Source of the DNA: Saussurea involucrata
Taxonomy: Eukaryota; Streptophyta; Magnoliopsida; Asterales; Asteraceae
Assembly (NCBI GenBank): GCA_033807775.1
Contig: CM066320.1
Location: forward strand, 183,011,784-183,075,783
Direction: 5' to 3'
DNA: 64,000 bases
The notes beneath the pieces were generated by a model. The model made no database searches, was not told the DNA's origin, and saw only the letters and a program-made list of their open reading frames with translations. The position numbers and the translations under genes were made by a program. Shown one piece after another: positions 56,221 to 64,000 of this stretch (position 1 is the stretch's first letter; every line of letters begins with the position of its first letter).

Positions 56221-56935
56221 TAGGGGTGTCAATTTTGTACCGAGACAAACCAACCAATTCACGTACCAACCGTACCAATTTAATTGGTACCAATTTAGTT
56301 GGTACCAACCTAATTGGTTGGTATACCATACCAACTATTTAAACTTGGTTGGTACGTGGTATGAGAAGCCGTGTACCACGGTAATACCGTACCATACCGA
56401 CTTATTTTTTTTAACTATTTATTAATTAAAGTTTAATCAATAATACAACATATTTTGATTTATAAAATTTTAAATCATCTTGTTTTACAATTTGTTAAAT
56501 TGTAATACAAATTGATATATAGAACTTGATTGAATTCATTCACTTATCCTTAACAATTTTGATAACTTGCCTACACCTCCACTCTTCATGGTCAATTGTC
56601 GCTTGTATTAGACTATTAGTGAATGTTTGTATTATATGAAGATTATTTGAATGATTGTATAGGTAAAGATAAATGGTACAAAGCATATCAACATGCTATT
56701 AAATCTCGGCGTGTTTACTGCATCTAGATCTAGCTGGTAAAGATGTCAATCTAATTAATTCATAATTCAATTTTTGAGATGTTGGTACAAAACCGTACCA
56801 ACATGTACCAACCGAAAAAAGCTGGTACCAAGTATAATTGGTTGGTACATGGTATAAGATTTTGTGTACCAATTGTAATTGATTGGTACATGGTATATGG
56901 AAAAAAAACATGATACCGTACCATGTTCACCCCTA
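56221..56935. mobile_element. hAT non-autonomous element, 715 bp
   Basis: The ends TAGGGGTGTCAATTTTGTAC and GTACCATGTTCACCCCTA are flanked by GTGGCGAC (56213-56220) and GTGGTGAC (56936-56943), an 8-bp duplication with one mismatch. Subterminal ACCAACC/TTGGTTGGTA repeats fill both ends. Confidence 0.87.
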
Positions 56936-57032
56936 GTGGTGACCAAATCCAAAACATAAGTCAAATTTCAATAATTTTGTAATAAAAAATTAAACATGTA
57001 TTTATGATTCTTACATGACTTTTGAGCATTTC

Positions 57033-58742
57033 TATAACAACCGGGTTTCGTTTGCAAGTATGTATAAGTTGGTGTTTAATGTGAAAGAAATGAAAGTTAA
57101 GTTAGGGACTCTTTTGCAATAAGTGAAAGGTATTTATAGACACTAATCCCTAGGGCAGCCTCCTTTGGTTGGAAATCAGTGTTTTTGGTTGCACTTGGTG
57201 TGTTTGGCGACTAGAGAAGAAAGGAGAGAAGAAAAGAGTTTTTGGGAAGAAATCAAAGAAAGAGAAGAATCAGAGAAGAAATCAGTAAGGTAATTCGTAT
57301 TCCTTGTTGTTATAGTGTTCCTTTCTTAATTTGTTTGGGTTATTAAGTCTGATTATAAGGATTCAATGGGTTTTCAACCACATTCTTCTTAAAAGTGGGT
57401 TTTAAGGGTTTTTGGCTTTGTAAATCGATTTAATGGGAAGAAAGGGGATTAAGTGGTTGTTTAGGATTGGTGGATGGACCCTTAGGTTTGTCAAATCAAA
57501 TTAATGGCAGAAAACGAGCTTAATGATCACTTTTAGATCACTTTTGTCAAACAGCCGTCGTATCCGGACACTAGCAATTCTGGTTGTTACAGTAGTTTCC
57601 GGATAGGAATGCTAGTTCTCGGGTAGAGTGTTATGGTAGTTTCCGGATGGGTGTCCTTCCGGATAAGTTGATTACCGGGTGCGGTATCCGGAATTTGTGT
57701 GTGTCCGGAAAGTCCTAGTATCCTGGCAGTTCGGGTATCCGGGAAGTAGGGATATCCGGACAGTGCGGGTATCCGGGAAGTTAGGGTGTACGGACAGTTG
57801 GTATCCGGAAAGCGTTCACTAATCAGTAGGTTTGAACCATTTAATCTGATTTAAACCTAATACCCTTAGGTGCTCGATTGGATTAGCTTGGAGGTAGTAA
57901 GAAGTGCGTTCAACGTTATTGAGGTGAGTTCCCTAAACCTTTTTACGACGTACAGTGTTAAATGATTTAACTGATTATGGTTTCATCTACGAGCATGAAC
58001 TGTTTATAACTGTCACGCATGTTTTCCCATGAACTACACGTTTTACTTATGAAAGCTTATTATGATATGATGAAATGAGCATGATGATTTAAAGGATTTA
58101 AAGTTGCATGTTTATGAAAAGAATGTTCTGCTATGTGGAGTCGGTCTGCACTGTGGGGTCAGAGAGTGATCCTCGGGATCTGATGATCCCTTGGATATGT
58201 ATGACAAACTGGTAGGTTGGAATCCGTTTCCTTCTATTTCGAGTAGAGAGGAGTCTGCGTAGGCTCCGGGAAGGGGAGTCGGCGTAGGCTCCGGAAGAGG
58301 CGAGAAGGAACCTGCTGGGCCCCCGATCGCGGAATGTTTATGTGATCCAACACACAGTGCAGCACCATACTTGATGTTATGTTAAGGTTCACGATAAATC
58401 TTTTATAAATGTTTCTATGCTGTTTTACATGTTGTTTTCGGAGGGAATTCACTAGACCTTTTTGGTCTAACCCTCGCTTTTCAAAAACTAAACCATTTTC
58501 AGGTAAGCGTGCTCTGGGCTCTTCTAGTAAGAACTAGGGGTGATGACAAGAAGGATTTTGGAGATTAGTGCGACTCCAAGTTTTGGCTAGAATAGCTATA
58601 GATAGAGCTCGACTGTGGATTATAGACTTCCGCTGTCAATTTTGTCTAAGTACATTTGATTAAAGATGTAAAGACAAGTTTATCCATGTATTTTAAATGC
58701 TTATTTCTGGATGATTGCATGTTATGTTTTTGGGACGTTACA
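57033..58742 (+). repeat. Ty3/gypsy 5' LTR (Tekay/Del-like), plus strand
   Basis: A 1,710-bp LTR from TATAACAACCGGGTTTCG (first TG changed to TA) to GGGACGTTACA. The primer-binding site TGGTATCAGAGC for initiator tRNA-Met follows at 58745-58756. TATTTATAGACAC near 57132 is a TATA-like box. It shares the CCGGA repeats (57550-57815) and GAGGTGAGTTCCC with the LTR at 5221-6906. Confidence 0.85.
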
Positions 58743-59032
58743 AATGGTATCAGAGCCTTAGTTTAAGGGATTTAGGTGACCAGTCGGGCCTAAACTTAAA
58801 CTGTAAGATGAGGAACGCAGCCGAGACATAGGATTGCCTCTAGGAACGATCACTATATGCGCTAGGAAATAAGGTGCCAAGGACAAACGTGTAAGGTAAG
58901 TTTGGGATTACACCTGGCCAGTGTAATTACGAACTTACAGGTACATGTGCGTGCTTAAATTACCTTTTATAGAAAATTTGTTGTGTCATGTTTAGCAAGG
59001 GTTAATTGTTGTTTTCTTTCAGCATTAGCGAA
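58743..59032 (+). promoter_or_regulatory. Gypsy leader with primer-binding site and possible leader intron
   Basis: The PBS lies at 58745-58756. A GTAAG|GTAAGTTTGG donor near 58893 and a TTTTCTTTCAG acceptor at 59012-59022 suggest an intron in the leader before gag. Confidence 0.5.
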
Positions 59033-59257
59033 ATGGCTGGGAGAACTTTGAGGAGTAGGTCGGCACCTGCTGTGCCAAGGAATCAAGATGAAGAGGTACT
59101 AGAGAATGGACCGGTGGAACCGGCGAGGGCAACTGTTACCCGTGGAAGGGGTCGAGGAAGGACGCCTCGCCGTGCCGCCACTCAGGTGGACGGGGAACAT
59201 CCGACCCGAAGGATGACTCGTGTGACTAGAAGAACGAGGAGTGTGGAAGTCCCCGCC
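59033..59257 (+). pseudogene. Gypsy gag, N-terminal 75 codons, interrupted by another gypsy LTR
   Basis: Starts MAGRTLRSRSAPAVPRNQ and continues with Arg/Gly/Thr-rich sequence (RGRGRGRTPRRA), the basic N-terminus common to Tekay/Del-type gag. It is cut at 59257 where TGTAACATCC begins the inserted LTR. It cannot make a capsid protein. Confidence 0.75.
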
Positions 59258-61378
59258 TGTAACATCCTCAAATTTGGAAAGAGCAACTAATTTAAAATTT
59301 TCGATATTACATCCGAAACAATAGGTAAAATACCTCCAATTACAAACAATGGTTATCTCCAAGTAATACATACTACACAAGTCTCATTACCAAGACTAAA
59401 CCCACTTCGGACATCACTTAATCCAAATACAAGTGCTACTTCCCAAGGGTAAATGCGGAAAACATAACTTAAGCTATTCACCTCTCGTGCACATTTCTAG
59501 CACTCGCCACTTCACAATGTAGCTAGAGCTACCCCAACCTGAGTAAAACACCCTAAAAACAGGGTCAATTTAAACCTTAAAATTTACCACAAGTTATGAT
59601 CAAAAACTTTCAAACTTATATAACCTGAGGATCAAATGTAAGGTTTCTATATATAAACGTCATTACTTAAATAACTTATTAATCTAATCATGACATAACA
59701 ATTAGATTAATCCAGTTATCTAAACAACCGTCCCCAAAAGCATCAAAATCTCTAGATCCTCCAGTATCTCTAAGTCTGAATCTTTCCAAAAGTTCTCGTC
59801 TCTCATTCCCGCTATTTCCCGGAGCTTGTACCTGGTAAGAAGATTCAACTTGAAACATTAGGCTTTCGCCTAGTGAGGATACTCAAATCAAAATAAAATT
59901 TAATAATTAAAACATGAACAGATAACTCAAACCTGTTCTCACCCATCTTACCGTACGACAACTCCTTCTCAAATCGGGGAATCTACCCCACTCCCAATTT
60001 CCTACGACTAACTCATTTAATCGTAATAACAACATAAGAGTTAACTCTGAATCATTCCAGATTCGCAATCAATAATCACACACAAGAAAATACAAGTCAA
60101 AACCTGCCTATTTCTTAATCAGGAAGTAGAGATTACAAATTACTTTATGCCTATCTCTAATCTTCCTCTCATCACAGGGAAATCTCCGATCTTCCCAAAT
60201 CGAAATGGGAATTATTAAGCAAACTCTGCTTATTCCTCATTCCACCTCAGAATCAATGGTCCCCATGGGATTATAATATCGCGATACTCAAATCGAGACT
60301 CATGATTCAAGGTTCACCCAATTACTAAAATTACATCCCTTTGGTCTATGGCGAGTAATCGGCTCCCATCATACCGTACCCAAGTGCCCTCGGTGACCGG
60401 ATGCCTATTTTAGTAAAAGCACATAATCATATAATATAATATATGAAATAATCGATATTGCTATATGCGTCCAGCATACAGTATATCATTTCTCCGAACA
60501 TATTCTATATATAAAATATCAAGAATATTAATATCTCCTCTTTAACTTAGCATGGAAGTTAATAACTCAATCAAGCTTCAAATCATAATTAGAGTTCATA
60601 ACCACATAGTAATTTCATGCAGTAGATAATCAAACTTAGCATGTAAGTTTAGTAATAAATACTAGTTCATCAATTTCATATATAACTCATCTTGGAAATT
60701 TTAACATGGTAACCAACATAACACAACTTTTAATCGCCCTCTTGGCTTCTCTCTAATTTAATCAAATCCACATAAGACATATTCATGCATACATATAAAG
60801 CATCTAATTCAAGATTAATTACTGAATTTTAAAGAGAGTTGAATAAACTCACCTGATGCGTTATTACTCCTTTTAATCCTCTTTAATACGTAAGGGCCCC
60901 TTTCTTCACTACCACTGCTTACTTATGATTGCTTAATTACTTCAAAACTCAACTGGAATCTTTTGTTTCTCCTTGTTTCTTCTTCTTCTTGATTTCCTTT
61001 CTCTCTCTTGTCTTTTCTTTCTCAAAACCGTAACACACAAATGGCCACACTCACACTTAACCAATTAGTCTATCATGACTAAGAGGTTGACACCTCCTTC
61101 TTAATTAACAAGAGTCACCAAAATTTACTAATTAAACCCCCATCTTTAAGAGAATGACACTACAACCCTCAACTTTAAAGAAAAGACATAACACATTTTA
61201 TACATAATAAAACACTTTATAAACTCATAAGTTTAATATTTTCTAAAGAAATCTTTAAACTTCCAACATTTGTATTTTAACCCTAATTGAATTATAATAC
61301 TCTATATAATTCAAGGTTACTCCAAATACCAAAACATTCTATTATTAAAATAATAATAACAAAATTTAGGATGTTACA
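59258..61378 (-). repeat. Ty3/gypsy 3' LTR (2.1 kb) of the second, minus-strand element
   Basis: Ends TGTAACATCCTCAAATTTGG and TTTAGGATGTTACA. The minus-strand polypurine tract GTTGGGGAGTAT abuts its right end, so this is the 3' LTR and the interior lies to the right. About 59545 onward is homologous to the solo LTR at 50398-52429. Confidence 0.87.
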
Positions 61379-61566
61379 ATACTCCCCAACTTGAAAATGA
61401 TTTCGTCCTCGAAATCAAAGTAGGTAAACAAATGAGGATACCTACTCCTCATACTCTCTTCTGACTCTAAAGTTACATTAGTACCTCTATGGTGTTTCCA
61501 CTGTACTTTCAACATAGCTACCTCTTTACCACTACGTAACTTTCTAACCGATCTTTCTAAAATCGC
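61379..61566 (-). pseudogene. Chromodomain-like tail of gypsy integrase, cut off by an in-frame stop
   Basis: Directly after the TAA that ends the integrase frame (61564-61566), the same frame stays open and reads VAMLKVQWKHHRGTNVT and SRYPHLF. This is the kind of tail (chromodomain) that chromoviral integrases carry. The stop would remove it from the protein. Confidence 0.65.
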
Positions 61567-62889
61567 TTATGGTTCCTCTACACAACGACTCTTTTCATCT
61601 ATTCTCACATCTGTGATTGGAATCACCTCCTCCTCTTCGGCCAAACACTTCCGAAGATAACATACATGAAAAGTATTATGAACTCCTTCCAACTCTGGTG
61701 GAAGATCTAACTTGTAAGCTTGCAACCCAATTCTCTCAACAATGGTGAAAGGTCCTAGAAAACGAGGACTCAACTTCCCACGTTTTCCAAACCTTATCAC
61801 ACCTTTCCATGGGGATACCTTGAGCATCACACGCTCCCCAACTTGAAATTCCTTTGGTCTCCGCTTCGGGTCAGCATAACTTTTCTGTCTATCTTGGGCT
61901 GCTTTCATATGCTGCCGAATCTCTTTTACTTTATCCGCTGTTTGCTGTACTAACTCTGGACCAGCAAACTGTTTCTCCCCGGCTTCTAGCCAACACACCG
62001 GAGTTCTACACTTACGACCATACAACGCTTCGAAGGGTGCTCTCCCGATGCTCGAATGATAACTATTGTTATACGCAAATTCTACCAACGGTAGATGCGT
62101 ATCCCAGTTACCACCAAAATCTAAAACACAACACCTGAGCATATCCTCCAAAGTTTGAATAGTCCGCTCACTCTGTCCATCAGTCTGGGGATGAAAAGCA
62201 GTACTCAAATTAACTTTAGTACCCAATTCTTCTTGCAATGATCGCCAAAATATCGAGGTAAACCGACTATCACGATCTGACACTATCGACACCGGTATAC
62301 CATGCCTTGACACCACTTCATCAATATACAACTTTGCTAATTTCTCAATTGGTGACGCCTCTTTCATTGCTAGAAAATGTGCACTCTTAGTTAATCTATC
62401 CACGATTACCCATATTGTGTCGTTACCTTTTTGCGTCTTGGGTAACTTCGTCACAAAGTCCATGGTAACCTTCTCCCACTTCCATTCCGGAATTTCCAAG
62501 GATTGGAAACTTCCGTAAGGTTTCTGATGTTCAGCTTTCACTAACGAACATGTTGTACACCTTTCTACCTTTCGAGCCACATCTACTTTCAGCACTGGCC
62601 ACCAATAATGCAATTTCAAATCTCGATACATCTTCGTACTCCCAGGATGTATGGAATACTTAGATTTATGAGAATCTTCGAGAATCAACTCTCGATTTCC
62701 TCCAATTTTAGGCACCCAAACTCTTCCTTGAAATAATTTAATCCCCCGACCATCTTCAGTCAACTGAAGATGTTGCTTACCTATTACTTCTTCTTTCAGA
62801 TTTTCCTCTCGCAAAGCAACCACTTGTGCTTCTTTAATCTTTTCCATCAAACTTGACGTTACATCAATTCTAGCGTTTACCGATTTCAA
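61567..62889 (-). CDS. Ty3/gypsy (chromovirus) integrase
   Basis: A 440-codon frame. The zinc-binding HHCC region is at about residues 75-120 (HPGSTKMYRDLKLHYWWP...CTTC). The catalytic core follows: Asp in MDFVTKLP/IVDRLTKSAHF, Asp in SIVSDRDSRF, and Glu in DGQSERTIQTLEDML. Then come the GPF/Y module (FLGPFTIVERIGLQAYKLDLP) and HNTFHVCYLRKCL. It would insert the DNA copy into chromosomes. The frame starts formally at a TTG. It overlaps the end of the RT frame by four bases, so a frameshift near 62886-62895 breaks the usual single pol polyprotein. It ends early, before the chromodomain-like tail. Confidence 0.88.
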   Translation of the reverse strand: MKSVNARIDVTSSLMEKIKEAQVVALREENLKEEVIGKQHLQLTEDGRGIKLFQGRVWVPKIGGNRELILEDSHKSKYSIHPGSTKMYRDLKLHYWWPVLKVDVARKVERCTTCSLVKAEHQKPYGSFQSLEIPEWKWEKVTMDFVTKLPKTQKGNDTIWVIVDRLTKSAHFLAMKEASPIEKLAKLYIDEVVSRHGIPVSIVSDRDSRFTSIFWRSLQEELGTKVNLSTAFHPQTDGQSERTIQTLEDMLRCCVLDFGGNWDTHLPLVEFAYNNSYHSSIGRAPFEALYGRKCRTPVCWLEAGEKQFAGPELVQQTADKVKEIRQHMKAAQDRQKSYADPKRRPKEFQVGERVMLKVSPWKGVIRFGKRGKLSPRFLGPFTIVERIGLQAYKLDLPPELEGVHNTFHVCYLRKCLAEEEEVIPITDVRIDEKSRCVEEP

Positions 62890-63989
62890 ACACCACCATA
62901 CTCTTTTCTACTTAAGGCATCAGCCACGACATTTGCTTTACCAGGATGGTAATGCAATTCACAATCGTAATCCTTAAGCAATTCTAACCATCTTCGCTGC
63001 CTCATGTTTAATTCTTTCTGATCAAAAACATGTTGCAAACTCTTGTGATCAGTATAAAGAGTACACTTCGTTCCATACAAATAGTGTCGCCACAACTTCA
63101 AAGCGAACACCACTGCTGCTAACTCTAAATCATGAGTAGGATAATTCTTTTCATGCTCTTTAAGCTGTCTTGAGGCATAGGCAATCACTTTGCCCCTTTG
63201 CATTAGCACACATCCTAAACCCATTTTTGAAGCATCACTATATACAACAAAATCTTCTGTCCCTTCTGGCAGGGCAAGAATAGGTGCTTCACACAGTTTT
63301 TGACGTAAAGTTCTGAAAGCTGTTTCCTGTTTCTCCGTCCAAACAAACTTCTCATTCTTTCTGGTTAACAACGTCAAAACAGATGCAATCTTAGAAAAAT
63401 CTTTTATGAATCTTCTATAATAACCTGCTAATCCCAGAAAACTTCTTATCTCAGATGCACTTCTAGGTGTCTCCCAATTCGTCATCGCTTCAATCTTTGA
63501 AGGATCTACTTTAACTCCTTCAGAAGTAATTACATGACCTAGAAACTGCACTTCCTTCAACCAAAATTCACACTTTGAAAACTTCGCGTATAACTTCTCT
63601 TTTCTTAAAACTCCTAAGACTTCACGAATATGCTGCTCATGATCTTCTTCAGTCTTTGAATAAATAAGTATGTCATCAATAAACACGATGACAAACTTAT
63701 CTAAAAATGGTCGACACACTCTGTTCATCAAATCCATAAATATCGCAGGAGCATTTGTCAACCCAAATGGCATTACAAGAAACTCATAATGTCCATATCT
63801 TGTTCTAAACGCTGTTTTTGAAACGTCTTCATCTCTTACTCGCACTTGATGGTATCCAGATCTTAAATCTATCTTTGAAAAGCATCCCGCACCTTGGAGT
63901 TGATCGAATAGATCATCAATCCTCGGAAGCGGATACTTGTTCTTAATAGTTACCTTGTTCAACTCTCGGTAATCAATACACATTCTCAT
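62886..63989 (-). CDS. Ty3/gypsy reverse transcriptase and RNase H (runs toward window edge)
   Basis: A 367-codon frame from the internal Met at 63989. The upstream part of pol, with protease and the start of RT, lies beyond the window. RT blocks are IDYRELNKVTIKNKYPLPRI, FRTRYGHYEFLVMPFGLTNA and the catalytic VFIDDILIYSK (about residues 103-113). The LGHVITSEGVKVDP connection follows. RNase H has VYSDASKMGLG, LELAAVVFALKLW and LYTDHKSLQH, and ends ADALSRKE. Motifs appear intact, so this element is younger than most others here. The stop at the end separates it from integrase. Confidence 0.9.
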   Translation of the reverse strand: MRMCIDYRELNKVTIKNKYPLPRIDDLFDQLQGAGCFSKIDLRSGYHQVRVRDEDVSKTAFRTRYGHYEFLVMPFGLTNAPAIFMDLMNRVCRPFLDKFVIVFIDDILIYSKTEEDHEQHIREVLGVLRKEKLYAKFSKCEFWLKEVQFLGHVITSEGVKVDPSKIEAMTNWETPRSASEIRSFLGLAGYYRRFIKDFSKIASVLTLLTRKNEKFVWTEKQETAFRTLRQKLCEAPILALPEGTEDFVVYSDASKMGLGCVLMQRGKVIAYASRQLKEHEKNYPTHDLELAAVVFALKLWRHYLYGTKCTLYTDHKSLQHVFDQKELNMRQRRWLELLKDYDCELHYHPGKANVVADALSRKEYGGV

Positions 63990-64000
63990 GGTACCATCTT

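Larger units (their letters stand above)
59258..64000 (-). mobile_element. Ty3/gypsy element inserted in the gag of another gypsy element (partial, continues right)
   Basis: 3' LTR, purine tract, integrase and RT/RNase H in minus-strand order. The left junction lies at codon 75 of the plus-strand gag. The 5' LTR and the second target duplication are outside the window. Confidence 0.88.

Overview
This window is nuclear DNA of a flowering plant, almost certainly a eudicot. It is AT-rich and intron-bearing. It contains Ty3/gypsy, Ty1/copia, Athila-like, CACTA, hAT, Mutator, Helitron, Tourist and SINE sequences, together with plant-type two-pore potassium (TPK/KCO) channel genes. The mix would suit Asteraceae, but the species cannot be fixed from the sequence alone. 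No tRNA, rRNA, CRISPR array or prokaryotic operon is present.

Only two host genes look real: a direct tandem pair of TPK-like genes on the + strand. TPK-A is at 21471-22204 + 23635-23737. TPK-B is at 32453-33156 + 42987-43116. Both are two-exon genes with an intron at the same place and phase, and they predict proteins of about 278 and 277 residues. Both have lost the GYGD selectivity filter in the second pore, and TPK-A has also lost it in the first pore. The TPK-B intron, about 9.8 kb, is packed with transposons.

Layout: 1-4084 is the 3' end of an Athila-like element (3' ORF, polypurine tract, LTR) followed by an inverted LTR copy. 4085-6906 is the 5' end of a minus-strand gypsy element. 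7597-8315 is a small Mutator-like element. 10394-17092 is a 6.7-kb Pack-MULE with EMC1 and other gene fragments. 17701-18491 is a hAT element. 19297-20206 holds two foldback MITEs. 20207-23737 is TPK-A with two Tourist MITEs in its intron. About 24557-31250 is a TIR element containing a MITE, which is itself split by a 5.4-kb copia element. 32058-32347 is a SINE just upstream of TPK-B. 32453-43116 is TPK-B, whose intron carries foldback MITEs and a 6.3-kb Helitron (35360-41643) with fragments resembling the kinase VIP/PPIP5K. 43963-49440 holds two 3' ends of one copia-like family with an unusual 3' ORF. 49457-56133 is a hAT split by a CACTA element (49959-55908), which in turn carries a gypsy solo LTR (50398-52429). 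56221-56935 is another hAT. 57033-59257 is a gypsy 5' LTR and start of gag, broken by a second gypsy element running off the right edge (59258-64000, minus strand) with RT/RNase H and integrase ORFs.

Most boundaries rest on terminal repeats and target-site duplications that I read directly. Family names for short captured fragments rest on remembered protein similarity and need a search.
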